A stretch of 64,000 nucleotides of DNA from Pelagerythrobacter marinus (GTDB taxonomy: Bacteria > Pseudomonadota > Alphaproteobacteria > Sphingomonadales > Sphingomonadaceae). This document shows, in pieces, positions 27,347 through 35,524 of this stretch (its first letter is position 1; each line of letters opens with the position of its first letter). The DNA is taken from contig NZ_WTYO01000004.1 in NCBI RefSeq assembly GCF_009827515.1, forward strand, positions 186,001 to 250,000. The letters are read 5' to 3'. Both the position numbers and the translations under genes were made by a program. The notes beneath the pieces are model-generated. The model was given only the letters and a program-made list of their open reading frames with translations. It made no database searches and was not told the DNA's origin.

Positions 27347-27628
27347 ATGAGCGACGAGACCAGCACCGACACCCCGCCCGACCGGCTCTCGGTCAACCCG
27401 CGCAGCGAGTTCTTCGATGCCGAGAAGCTGCAGCGCGGCGTCGGTATCCGCTTCAAGGGGCGGGTGCGCACCGATATCGAGGAATACTCGATCTCCGGCG
27501 GCTGGGTGCGGGTTCAGGCCGGCAAGACGGTGGACCGCAAGGGCCAGCCGCTGACGCTGAAGCTGAGCGGCCCGGTCGAAGCCTGGTACGAAGACCTGGG
27601 CGAAGATCCCCCCGTCGCCCGCGCCTGA
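27347..27628 (+). CDS. DUF3297-family protein
   Basis: A 93-aa cytoplasmic protein with the compact family sequence SVNPRSEFFDAEKLQRG, RFKGRVRTDIEEYSISGGW and KTVDRKGQPLTLKLSGPVE. DUF3297 is a small glutathione-related-looking family without an assigned function. The ATG is fixed by where homology begins. It converges on the CHAP gene with a 6-bp gap. Confidence 0.82.
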   Translation: MSDETSTDTPPDRLSVNPRSEFFDAEKLQRGVGIRFKGRVRTDIEEYSISGGWVRVQAGKTVDRKGQPLTLKLSGPVEAWYEDLGEDPPVARA

Positions 27629-27634
27629 GGGCGA

Positions 27635-28444
27635 TCAGCTTCCGTAACGGGCGAGCGCGGCAGCGATCGGATCGCCCGGGCTCCCCGCGCGAACCGCGGC
27701 CTGCTTGCGGCGCGGCAGGGCCTTGCGCTGCGGCGCGGCCTGGACCGCGCCCCGGCCGGCGGCCATGCCGCCCGGTGCCGGCGCGATGTCGGAGAATGCC
27801 GAGAGGAAGGCGCGCGACGGGCCGCTGTCGGCGACGCGGCTATCGGGGCCGCTCGCACGGCGCTGCGGCACGCTCGGCCGGCTGGCCGGGCTCTCGCTGC
27901 GCGCATCGGCCAGGCGCACCTGCGGCAGGTTGGGCTTTTCGGAATAGATGAAACCGTGCACCGGCCACGGCGTCGTGCCGAGATCGCCGATCGGGTGATA
28001 CCAGACCCGCACCTGGCTCCAGTCGTTGGCCGGGGAGACGTCCACCGCCTTCACGTTGCGTTCGATCTGCCCGCGCCGGCCGTTGATCGGCGACCAGTTG
28101 GCATGATCGAGCAGGACGGTGCGGCTGTCGATCACGCGGCTCACGGTCGCCACATGGCCCAGCCGCATGGAGCGGTGGGGCATGAAGGCCATGACCGCGC
28201 CCACCCGCGGCTCGTTCCCGCGTTCGTACCGCCCGGCCGCCTGGTCCCACCAGGTATGGGCATCGCCGTAGATCTGCACCCCCGAAAGCTGCCGCGCATA
28301 GGGAACGCATTGCAGGTAGGGCGGCAATTCGTTGCCGGCCTGCGCCCCACGACCGGGATCGAAAGAGGCGCTTGCATCCGCGAGCGCCGGCGCCTGGAGC
28401 GCGCAAATGCCGGCAGCCGCGGCGATCAGGGCAATTGTCCTCAT
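27635..28444 (-). CDS. secreted CHAP-domain peptidoglycan amidase/endopeptidase-like
   Basis: A 269-aa exported protein: signal peptide MRTIALIAAAAGICALQAPALA, then a CHAP domain at about 45-175 with the catalytic Cys in LQCVPYARQLSG and His in GHVATVSRVID, closed by LLDHANWS. The last 80 residues are a low-complexity Ser/Arg/Pro region. CHAP enzymes cut peptidoglycan cross-bridges or stem peptides during cell-wall remodelling. It is monocistronic and divergent from der. Confidence 0.87.
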   Translation of the reverse strand: MRTIALIAAAAGICALQAPALADASASFDPGRGAQAGNELPPYLQCVPYARQLSGVQIYGDAHTWWDQAAGRYERGNEPRVGAVMAFMPHRSMRLGHVATVSRVIDSRTVLLDHANWSPINGRRGQIERNVKAVDVSPANDWSQVRVWYHPIGDLGTTPWPVHGFIYSEKPNLPQVRLADARSESPASRPSVPQRRASGPDSRVADSGPSRAFLSAFSDIAPAPGGMAAGRGAVQAAPQRKALPRRKQAAVRAGSPGDPIAAALARYGS

Positions 28445-28554
28445 GCGGCAAGGATTTGCCGCCTTGTCCTTAAAGGGGCCCTGCCCGTCATGGTTAACGC
28501 GTGTTAAGGATCGCGCGCGCCGCTTGCCAAGCGGGGCGATAGCGGCCACCTGCC

Positions 28555-29973
28555 ATGACCATGACCCGCAAGCCCAACGTCATCATCATCGGCCGGCCCA
28601 ACGTCGGCAAGTCGACGCTGTTCAACCGCCTCGTCGGCAAGAAGCTGGCGCTGGTGGACGACCAGCCCGGCGTCACGCGCGACCGGAGGTTCGGCGATGC
28701 CACGATCGCGGGGCTGGAATTCACAGTGGTGGATACCGCGGGGTGGGAGGACGACGATCCCGAGACCCTGCCCGGCCGCATGCGGCGCCAGACCGAGGTG
28801 AGCCTGGAAGGGGCCGACGCGGCGCTGTTCGTCGTCGATGCCCGCGCGGGCCTGACCCCGCTGGACGAGGAAATCGCCCGCTGGCTGCGGAGCCAGACGG
28901 TGCCGGTCGTGCCGGTGGCCAACAAGGCGGAAGGCAAGGCCGGCGAAGCCGGCGTGCTGGAAGCCTGGTCGCTGGGCTTCGGCGAGCCCGTGCCCCTGTC
29001 GGCCGAACACGGCGAAGGCATCGCCGACCTGTTCGGCGCGCTCTGGCCGATCATCGGCGAGAAGGCCGAAGGCGTGAGCGAGGGCGTTGCCGTGCCCGAT
29101 GCCGAGGATAGCAAGGACGGCGAGGAAGACGGGGACGGTGACCTCGGCCCGTTGAAGCTGGCGATCGTCGGGCGACCGAACGCCGGCAAGTCCACCCTGA
29201 TCAACCGCCTCCTGGGCGAAGACCGCCTGCTGACCGGGCCCGAAGCGGGGATTACGCGCGATTCGATCGCGGTGGACTGGCAGTGGACCGATCCGTCCAG
29301 CGGCACCGTGCGCGACATTCGCCTGATCGACACGGCCGGGATGCGCAAGAAGGCCCGCGTGACCGAGAAGCTGGAAAAGCTGAGCGTCGCCGACGCCCGC
29401 CGGGCGGTCGATTTCGCCGAAGTCGTCGTCCTGCTGCTCGATGCGACGAAGGGGCTCGAACACCAGGACCTGAAGATCGCCGACATGGCGCTGCAGGAAG
29501 GCCGCGCGCTGATGGTGGCGATCAACAAGTGGGACGTGGCCGAGAACGCGTCTTCGCTGTTCAACGGCATTCGCGCCGCGCTCGACGAAGGGCTCTCGCA
29601 GGTCAAGGGCCTGCCCCTGTTCGCGGTCAGCGCGCGCACCGGCAAGGGCCTCGACACGATGCTGGGGGCCGCCTTCGAAATCCGCCAATCCTGGTCGAAG
29701 CGAGTCCCCACCGCCGCGCTCAACCGCTGGTTCGACGATGCCCTGGCGGCCAATCCGCCGCCCGCCCCCGGCGGCAAGCGGATCAAGCTGCGCTACATCA
29801 CCCAGTCGAGCACCCGCCCGCCGCGGTTCGTCGTCTTCGGGACGCGGCTCGACATGCTGCCCAAGAGCTATGAACGCTACCTCGTCAACGGCATCCGCCG
29901 CGAACTGGGGTTCGAGGCGGTTCCCGTGCGGGTGGTGCTCAAGAGCCCCAAGAACCCTTACAAGGCCGGCTGA
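28555..29973 (+). CDS. der: ribosome-assembly GTPase Der (EngA)
   Basis: Double-domain GTPase needed for 50S subunit maturation, 472 aa. The first G domain has GRPNVGKST, DTAGW and NKAEG. After an acidic linker (about 180-200, EDSKDGEEDGDG), the second has GRPNAGKST, DTAGMRKK and NKWD. The C-terminal KH-like domain begins near WSKRVPTAALNRW. Another ATG is two codons downstream. Its stop overlaps the next start as TGATG, coupling it to the DUF2721 gene. Confidence 0.97.
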   Translation: MTMTRKPNVIIIGRPNVGKSTLFNRLVGKKLALVDDQPGVTRDRRFGDATIAGLEFTVVDTAGWEDDDPETLPGRMRRQTEVSLEGADAALFVVDARAGLTPLDEEIARWLRSQTVPVVPVANKAEGKAGEAGVLEAWSLGFGEPVPLSAEHGEGIADLFGALWPIIGEKAEGVSEGVAVPDAEDSKDGEEDGDGDLGPLKLAIVGRPNAGKSTLINRLLGEDRLLTGPEAGITRDSIAVDWQWTDPSSGTVRDIRLIDTAGMRKKARVTEKLEKLSVADARRAVDFAEVVVLLLDATKGLEHQDLKIADMALQEGRALMVAINKWDVAENASSLFNGIRAALDEGLSQVKGLPLFAVSARTGKGLDTMLGAAFEIRQSWSKRVPTAALNRWFDDALAANPPPAPGGKRIKLRYITQSSTRPPRFVVFGTRLDMLPKSYERYLVNGIRRELGFEAVPVRVVLKSPKNPYKAG

Positions 29974-30482
29974 TGTTCGACTTGCTCTCTTCCGGCGGCA
30001 GCCTCGCCATCGAGATGCTGGAACGCACCGCCAGCACCCCGCGCGTGCAGCAGATGGTGCAGCTTTCGCTCGCCCCCGCCTTCCTGCTGGGCGGCATCGG
30101 CGCGATCATGAACGTGATGATGGCGCGGATGATCTGGATCGCCGAACGGATCGAGCGGATCGAACGGCGAATCGAAGATGGCAAGGCCGGCGATGGCGAA
30201 GTGCGCGAGCTGCCGTGGCTCGGCCAGCGCCGCCGCCACGCGCAGAAGGCGGTCGTGTTCTCGACCGCGTCGGCCGCGGTGATCAGCGTGGTCATCGCGC
30301 TGCTGTTCATCAGCGCCTATATCGAACCGCAGATCGGCACGATCACGGCGATCGCCTGGGTCCTCACGATGGTGCTGCTGATTATCGGGCTGGGCTTCTT
30401 CCTGCTGGAAACCCGCCTCGCGGCAAGGGGGGTGCGCCCGGCGCGCGGCACCAAGCGCGGCCCCCGCGACCACCGCACCTGA
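29973..30482 (+). CDS. DUF2721 membrane protein
   Basis: A 169-aa inner-membrane protein with three hydrophobic segments (about 30-52, 90-112 and 122-142) and a basic C-terminus. A conserved-looking RMIWIAERIERIERRIEDG amphipathic stretch sits after the first helix. DUF2721 proteins have no known function. Its ATG shares bases with the der stop. Confidence 0.82.
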   Translation: MFDLLSSGGSLAIEMLERTASTPRVQQMVQLSLAPAFLLGGIGAIMNVMMARMIWIAERIERIERRIEDGKAGDGEVRELPWLGQRRRHAQKAVVFSTASAAVISVVIALLFISAYIEPQIGTITAIAWVLTMVLLIIGLGFFLLETRLAARGVRPARGTKRGPRDHRT

Positions 30483-30508
30483 GGCCAACGACTTGAAGCC
30501 GGCCGCGG

Positions 30509-30994
30509 TCAGTCCTCTTCGCCGGCGGGCTTGCTCTGCAATTGGACGTAGTTCTGCAGACCCATCCGTTCGATCATGTCGAACTGGGTTTCGAGGAAAT
30601 CCACGTGCTCTTCCTCGCTTTCGAGGATGCGTTCGAAGATCTCGCGGCTGACATAGTCGCGCACGCTTTCGCAATGTTCGATCGCGTCGCGCAGCAGGGG
30701 AATCGCCTCCTGCTCCATCGCCAAGTCGGCCTTGAGGATTTCCTCGACCGTCTCGCCGACCTTGAGCTTGTGGATCGCCTGGAAGTTGGGAAGCCCGTTC
30801 AGGAACAGGATACGCTCCGCCAGAATGTCGGCGTGCTTCATCTCGTCGATCGATTCGTGCCGCTCGTACTCGGCAAGCCGCTCGACCCCCCAGTCCTTGA
30901 GGACGCGATAGTGCAGCCAGTACTGGTTGATGGCGGTAAGTTCGTTGGTGAGCGCCTTGTTCAGGAACTCTATGACTTTCGCATCGCCTTTCAC
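30509..30994 (-). CDS. bfr: bacterioferritin
   Basis: Heme-containing iron-storage protein that assembles into a 24-mer shell, 161 aa. The ferroxidase ligands are all in place at family positions: Glu18, Glu51, His54, Glu94, Glu127 and His130, with the heme ligand Met52. The start is GTG with GGAGG 8 nt upstream. It has its own promoter (see entry) and is separated from bfd by an intrinsic terminator, so the two genes are adjacent but separately controlled. Confidence 0.97.
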   Translation of the reverse strand: MKGDAKVIEFLNKALTNELTAINQYWLHYRVLKDWGVERLAEYERHESIDEMKHADILAERILFLNGLPNFQAIHKLKVGETVEEILKADLAMEQEAIPLLRDAIEHCESVRDYVSREIFERILESEEEHVDFLETQFDMIERMGLQNYVQLQSKPAGEED

Positions 30995-31027
30995 CGGGCG
31001 CCTCCATGGGTCGGGAACAGGGCCGCG

Positions 31028-31056
31028 AATATGCGCCCCGAGACCCGCGCTGGCAA
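31028..31056 (-). promoter_or_regulatory. candidate bfr promoter
   Basis: On the minus strand TTGCCA (-35, 31056-31051) and CATATT (-10, 31033-31028) are separated by exactly 17 bp, and the -10 ends 33 bp before the bfr GTG. It lies just after the bfd terminator, where a promoter is needed. Confidence 0.6.
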
Positions 31057-31068
31057 GGGCACGAGGGC

Positions 31069-31094
31069 TAAAAAATGGCGGAATTCCGCCATTT
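31069..31094 (-). terminator. intrinsic terminator downstream of bfd
   Basis: A perfect 22-bp palindrome (31073-31094) whose stem AAATGGCGG/CCGCCATTT is capped by AATT and followed on the minus strand by a run of T (TTTTTT). This is a textbook Rho-independent terminator, 27 bp after the bfd stop and before the bfr promoter. Confidence 0.88.
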
Positions 31095-31121
31095 GCGAGC
31101 GATTAGCGTTAGCCGCGAAAG

Positions 31122-31313
31122 TCAGGCCGCACAGGCCGGGAGGAACGCCATTTCACGTTCTTCGGCCAGGATATCCTCGGCATCGTCCAGGCACTGGCCG
31201 CAGTTGGGCCGCTTGCCCAGCGCGGCATAGACCGCCTCCGCGTCCCCGGGGCACCGCCGCGCCGTGCGGCGCAGGTCGCTTTCCCTGATGGCATTGCAGA
31301 TGCAGACGTACAT
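31122..31313 (-). CDS. bfd: bacterioferritin-associated ferredoxin
   Basis: A 63-aa [2Fe-2S] protein that reduces bacterioferritin and releases stored iron. The four cluster cysteines are Cys4, Cys6, Cys38 and Cys41 (CxC and PNCGQC). AGGAG precedes the ATG. It lies directly upstream of bfr on the same strand, its partner. Two Fur-box-like palindromes lie in its promoter, which fits iron repression. Confidence 0.94.
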   Translation of the reverse strand: MYVCICNAIRESDLRRTARRCPGDAEAVYAALGKRPNCGQCLDDAEDILAEEREMAFLPACAA

Positions 31314-31322
31314 TTCAGCTCC

Positions 31323-31337
31323 TGCGAGTGATTCGCA
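31323..31337. promoter_or_regulatory. Fur-box-like palindrome, proximal
   Basis: TGCGAGTGATTCGCA, a 7-1-7 inverted repeat with one mismatched pair, 10 bp upstream of the bfd ATG and just after the -10 element. It matches the alphaproteobacterial Fur-type pattern TGCGAATNATTCGCA. Confidence 0.62.
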
Positions 31338-31343
31338 GTCGCC

Positions 31344-31371
31344 AATTTATGCAAAGTCTTCGCAATAGCAA
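31344..31371 (-). promoter_or_regulatory. candidate bfd promoter
   Basis: TTGCTA (31371-31366) and TAAATT (31349-31344) with a 16-bp spacer on the minus strand, placed 31 bp before the bfd ATG. The distal Fur-like palindrome fills the spacer. Confidence 0.65.
31350..31364. promoter_or_regulatory. Fur-box-like palindrome, distal
   Basis: TGCAAAGTCTTCGCA, 7-1-7 with one mismatched pair. It covers the spacer between the -35 and -10 elements of bfd and starts 27 bp from the proximal box. Confidence 0.62.
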
Positions 31372-31377
31372 GTCCTG

Positions 31378-32667
31378 TCAGCGGGCGATCGGAAACAGCC
31401 GCCAGTAGGTCAGGCAGCGCCACAGCCATTCGAGCGGGCCGTAGCGATACCGCCGGAGCCAGGGCTGCGACCAGGCGAGCATGGCGATCCAGGCAAGAAG
31501 CACGATCCCGTAGAGCGCGGGACGGCCCAGCTCGCCGAACAATCCCCCCGCCCAGCCATGGAACACGAACAGCATGACGATCGAGGTGCCGAGGTAATTG
31601 GTGAAGGCCGCCCGCCCGGCGGCGGACAGGCGCGCCGCCAGCCATCCGTTCGCCCGCGCGCCCCAGAGCGCGAGCAGCGCCGCGAGGCCGAGCGTCATCG
31701 CGAGGCGCGGCAGGGGCGAAAGGCCGAGGAAAGCCGTGAGCGTGGCGTAATACGTGAACCCGGCCCCCTTCACCCAGAGTGCGATCAGCGCCGTCAGCAG
31801 CCCGCCGCCGAGAAGGCCGATCCAGCCCCACCTGCGTTGCCGCGCCGGGTCGAAGCCGCCGCTGAACAGGCCGAGGCGGAACAGCCCCATGCCCACCAGC
31901 ATCAGCGGAAGCGTCTCCAGCAGCCAGAGCATGACGTAGAATCCCAGGTCCCCGGCATGGCTGCCGACGTTGTGGGCCACGAAGTCGCCGTAGGAACCCT
32001 CTGCGATGATCGCGGTTTCGGCCTCGGCGTCGGCCAGTTCGCGGGCCATCTCGCCGTTCAGCGCCTCGCGCATCTCGGTATAGGGAGCCTGCTCGCCCAT
32101 CGGCGTGTCGACGACGAAATAGCTGGGCCCGATCATCGCGGCATAGAGCAGGGCCCCGGTGACATAGCCGAGCAGGCCGGTCACGAGCTGCGCCTTGGCC
32201 GACCAGCGCAGGCACAGCACCGCGACCAGACCGCACACGGCGTAGGAAAAGAGGATATCCCCCCGCCAGACGAGGAAGAAGTGCGCGAGGCCGAACAGGC
32301 CCAGCCACAGCAGCCGCCGCACCTGGAGCCACCGGCTCGCCCCCCGGGCCCAGGCCCTGTCCATGAAAAGGACCAGCCCGGCACCGAAAAGCAGCGTGAA
32401 CAGCCCGCGCATCTTGCCGTCGACCAGGATGAACTGGGCCACCCACGACCAGTCCGACACCGGCCCGTGGGGCACGGTGAAGGCGCCCGGATACATGTAG
32501 GCGGCAAGGGGCTGGCCGAAGGCCACGATGTTCGCGGCCAGGATGCCCAGGACGGCGATCCCGCGAATGAAATCGAGGCTGCCGATCCGCTCCTGCCGGC
32601 CCACCGGCGCGCTCGCCGGCTGGTCCGGAGTATGCCCCGCGCCTGCCCCGTCGTTGGCCGCCGTCAT
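31378..32667 (-). CDS. DUF418-family membrane protein
   Basis: A 429-aa inner-membrane protein with about ten hydrophobic segments. It opens with RIGSLDFIRGIAVLGILAAN, the YeiB-type signature, and the DUF418 region is at the C-terminus (GRAAFTNYLGTSIVMLFVFH). The family is of unknown function, often called a transporter or acyltransferase-like. The frame is open far upstream, past position 34600, but homology starts at this ATG. Confidence 0.85.
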   Translation of the reverse strand: MTAANDGAGAGHTPDQPASAPVGRQERIGSLDFIRGIAVLGILAANIVAFGQPLAAYMYPGAFTVPHGPVSDWSWVAQFILVDGKMRGLFTLLFGAGLVLFMDRAWARGASRWLQVRRLLWLGLFGLAHFFLVWRGDILFSYAVCGLVAVLCLRWSAKAQLVTGLLGYVTGALLYAAMIGPSYFVVDTPMGEQAPYTEMREALNGEMARELADAEAETAIIAEGSYGDFVAHNVGSHAGDLGFYVMLWLLETLPLMLVGMGLFRLGLFSGGFDPARQRRWGWIGLLGGGLLTALIALWVKGAGFTYYATLTAFLGLSPLPRLAMTLGLAALLALWGARANGWLAARLSAAGRAAFTNYLGTSIVMLFVFHGWAGGLFGELGRPALYGIVLLAWIAMLAWSQPWLRRYRYGPLEWLWRCLTYWRLFPIAR

Positions 32668-32768
32668 GTCCGTTCCCCTTCGTCCGCTCCGGTCATAGCA
32701 CCGCGGCGGGCGGTGGAAAGCCCGCAGGTGGCGACTAGCCCGCGCGGCAACGCCAGCGGGGGCGCGGG

Positions 32769-33920
32769 CTAGCGGGTCACGAGACAGGCATGGCCGGCCG
32801 CCTTCAGCCGGTTGCAGGCTTCCTGCGCCGCCGCCCGGGTGGCAAATCCGCCCGCCTGGAGCTTTGTCAGGCGGCCGGCGGGGACGAGCATCTTCGACGC
32901 CCCGGCGAGGGCCGGCAGCCCGCCCAGCCGGCGCCAGAGACGGTCGGCATTGCCGCGGACCGAGAACGCGCCCAACTGCACCCGCCACGGGCCCCCGGCC
33001 TCGCGCGGCGGTTCCGGCGCAGCGGGCGGCGCGGCGCCTGCAGGCCGTGCGGCGGCCGGCGTGGAAGCTGCCGGCGGCTCGGCCGGCGCGCTCGCCGTGG
33101 CGGGGCGGGCATAGTCGGCCCCTGCCTCGGCCGGGCTGCCCGTGCCCGTCACGCGGCTTGCCTCCGCGATCGCGGCACGCGCCGCGGCGACCGAGGGGGA
33201 GATACCGGCGCTGGCGATCGGGCCGGGCACGCGGCCCGAAGTCGCCGGAACGGCCGGCGGCGCGCTGGCCGCGGGCGGCGGGGCGGTGGCCGCCCCCGTG
33301 CCCCCGCCCAGCGCGAGGTCGGCCGCGGCGAGTTGCTGCGCGCGCGTCGCGTCGCTCTCGCGCTTCAGCGACTGCGCCATGACTTGCGCCTCCTGCCTCT
33401 GGGCCAGCGGGACGTAATCGTCCATCTGCCGGATCGCAGGCGCGGCCTGCGGCAGGCCGGCGGCATTGGCCAGCGTCAGCAGCGCATAGGCGCGGACCCA
33501 GTCCTTCGCCACCAGGTCGCCGTTGAAATGGGCAATGCCCAGCAGGTACTGCGCGCGCGGATCGCCGCGTTCGGCGGCCGCGGTGACATAGGGCAGCGCC
33601 TCTTCGCGGCGCCCGGCCTGGAACAGCATCAGGCCATAATTGTCCGCCGCCTTGATGTGCCCCTGCGCCGCGGCGCGGGCATAGAACACCTCCGCCCGGG
33701 CGGGATCGCGCTCGACCCCGCGGCCGAGGCGATAGGCCTGGGCCATGTTGAACTGCGCGTCGGGGTCGCCCTCTTCGGCCGGGGCGCGCCATTCGCGTAC
33801 GGCGGCGGCATAGTCCCCGCGGCTCCACGCATCGACCCCCGCCTTGACGTCGGCGAGCGCGGGGCTTGCGACAAGCGCGGCCAGCGCGGTGAACAGCGGC
33901 AATCTTCGTGCGAACCTCAT
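32769..33920 (-). CDS. exported Sel1-repeat protein with C-terminal SPOR domain
   Basis: A 383-aa protein with a signal peptide (LPLFTALAALVASPALA). Sel1/TPR-like repeats at about 25-150 include AQFNMAQAYRLGRGVERDPA and AQYLLGIAHFNGDL. A Pro/Ala-rich linker to about 300 leads to a SPOR domain (WRVQLGAFSVRGNADRLWRRL to the end). SPOR domains bind denuded glycan at division sites, so the protein is probably recruited to the septum. It is divergent from the ParA operon, whose last gene is also a SPOR protein. Confidence 0.86.
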   Translation of the reverse strand: MRFARRLPLFTALAALVASPALADVKAGVDAWSRGDYAAAVREWRAPAEEGDPDAQFNMAQAYRLGRGVERDPARAEVFYARAAAQGHIKAADNYGLMLFQAGRREEALPYVTAAAERGDPRAQYLLGIAHFNGDLVAKDWVRAYALLTLANAAGLPQAAPAIRQMDDYVPLAQRQEAQVMAQSLKRESDATRAQQLAAADLALGGGTGAATAPPPAASAPPAVPATSGRVPGPIASAGISPSVAAARAAIAEASRVTGTGSPAEAGADYARPATASAPAEPPAASTPAAARPAGAAPPAAPEPPREAGGPWRVQLGAFSVRGNADRLWRRLGGLPALAGASKMLVPAGRLTKLQAGGFATRAAAQEACNRLKAAGHACLVTR

Positions 33921-34120
33921 GATCGGGCGCGTCCTCGGTTTCCTCGACGGAAGCCTGACATAGTGAACACTCCGTTAGCAAAGGGTTTCTAACGATCAGC
34001 CCCCGGCGCGCCGCCCTCCGCAGGCCGCTCGTTAACCCAAAATTAGGGGTATCCTGCGATCTGCATACCCGGCCCGCTTTCATGCGGTGGACAGGACAGG
34101 AACAGCAGGGGGACCAGCCT

Positions 34121-34837
34121 GTGCGAGTATTGGCATTGGCGTCACAAAAAGGGGGTTCGGGCAAGACCACGCTTTCGGGCCACCTGGCCGTGCAGGCCCA
34201 GCGCGCCGGCGCGGGGCCGGTCGTGCTTATCGACATCGACCCGCAAGGTTCGCTCGCCGACTGGTGGAACGAGCGCGAGGCTGAATATCCCGCCTTCGCC
34301 CAGACCACCGTGGCCCGCCTGGCCAGCGACCTGCAGATCCTGCGCCAGCAGGGCTTCAAGCTGGCGGTGATCGACACCCCGCCGGCCATCACCATGGCGA
34401 TCCAGTCGGTGATCGGCGTGGCGGAACTGATCGTCGTCCCCACCCGCCCCAGCCCGCACGACCTGCGCGCCGTGGGCGCGACCGTCGACTTGTGCGAACG
34501 GGCGGGCAAGCCTCTCGTCTTCGTCGTCAACGCGGCGACACCCAAGGCCAAGATCACGTCGGAGGCCGCCGTCGCGCTGAGCCAGCACGGCACCGTGGCC
34601 CCGATCACCCTGCACCAGCGAACCGATTATGCCGCCTCGATGATCGACGGCCGGACGGTGATGGAGGTCGATCCCGACAGCCGCAGCGCGGCCGAGGTCA
34701 CGGCGCTGTGGAACTATGTCGCCGACCGGCTGGAGAAGAATTTCCGCCGCACCGTCTTTGCCGCGCCCAACGCGGTCTCTCCGGCCCCAGGGGTCTATCG
34801 CCCGGCAGGCGGCTTCGGCCGCCGCGTGGCGCAGTAG
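34121..34837 (+). CDS. ParA/MinD-type ATPase
   Basis: A 238-aa deviant-Walker ATPase. The P-loop ASQKGGSGKTT has the signature Lys10 and catalytic Lys15, followed by VVLIDIDPQGSLADWW and LAVIDTPP. No N-terminal HTH domain is present, so it is a small ParA, not a chromosomal ParA with DNA-binding arm. The GTG is chosen because the P-loop begins at residue 8 and GGGGGA precedes it. The next gene is a ribbon-helix-helix protein, the classic partner type for small ParA ATPases of plasmids. A chromosome- or cell-pole-positioning role is inferred. Confidence 0.87.
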   Translation: MRVLALASQKGGSGKTTLSGHLAVQAQRAGAGPVVLIDIDPQGSLADWWNEREAEYPAFAQTTVARLASDLQILRQQGFKLAVIDTPPAITMAIQSVIGVAELIVVPTRPSPHDLRAVGATVDLCERAGKPLVFVVNAATPKAKITSEAAVALSQHGTVAPITLHQRTDYAASMIDGRTVMEVDPDSRSAAEVTALWNYVADRLEKNFRRTVFAAPNAVSPAPGVYRPAGGFGRRVAQ

Positions 34838-34852
34838 GACCGCGAACCGGCC

Positions 34853-35524
34853 ATGAGCGACGCCAACTTCGCCTCCCTCAATTCCTCGCTGCTCGCACGC
34901 AAGGGCGGCGCGCGCCCGGCCATGCGCCCCCAGTCGGCCCTGGTCGGCGGGCAGATGCCGGCCGAGGGGATCGAGGACCTGGGCTGGAACGACATGGGCG
35001 AGGAGCCCGAGCCCCCGCGCGAGGCCGATGTCCTGCAACTGACCCCGTCGCCCGCGAACCCGGCCACCGCGGCCGAGGCGCGCGAGATCGATCACGAGGC
35101 GAAGGACCAGCTCGGCGTCGGCTCCGACGAACCCGAAGCGGCCGCCTGGCAGGCCGAAGCGCCCGCCCCGCAGTCGCGCAGCGAAGAATCGCAACCGGGT
35201 GAAGACACGGCTGACGAAACGCCGGCCGAACCGGCCGTCCGCCGCCAGCAGGCCGAAATCGCGCAGCGGATGGGCGCCGAGATCGAGCGCGCGGCCCCGC
35301 CCGCCCGCCGCTCGGCCCTGGCACGCGGCAAGCGCGCGGCCTTCACGCTGCGGCTCGACGGCGACCGCCACCTGAAGCTGCGGCTCGCCTGCACCGTCCG
35401 CAATCGCAGCGCGCAACAGATCGTAACCGAAGCGCTCGACACGCTGCTCGGGACAATGCCCGAGCTCGACAATCTCGCGGCCCAGATCGAACGGCCGGCG
35501 GGGAACATGGGGAAGAACCGATGA
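34853..35524 (+). CDS. ribbon-helix-helix-type protein downstream of ParA
   Basis: A 223-aa protein. The first 160 residues are acidic, Pro/Ala/Glu-rich and disordered. Residues 161-200 (RAAFTLRLDGDRHLKLRL, then a NRSAQQIVTEAL helix) look like a MetJ/Arc-type ribbon-helix-helix DNA-binding unit, beta strand plus two helices. It starts 15 bp after the ParA stop and overlaps the next gene by ATGA (35521-35524). No ParB is present, so this is a good candidate for the DNA-binding partner of ParA. Confidence 0.7.
   Translation: MSDANFASLNSSLLARKGGARPAMRPQSALVGGQMPAEGIEDLGWNDMGEEPEPPREADVLQLTPSPANPATAAEAREIDHEAKDQLGVGSDEPEAAAWQAEAPAPQSRSEESQPGEDTADETPAEPAVRRQQAEIAQRMGAEIERAAPPARRSALARGKRAAFTLRLDGDRHLKLRLACTVRNRSAQQIVTEALDTLLGTMPELDNLAAQIERPAGNMGKNR

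Noticed and set aside
31378-34608. A 1076-codon minus-strand frame across DUF418 to ParA
   Set aside because: Only the DUF418 part is coding; the rest is antisense of the ParA gene and out of frame with the Sel1-SPOR gene.
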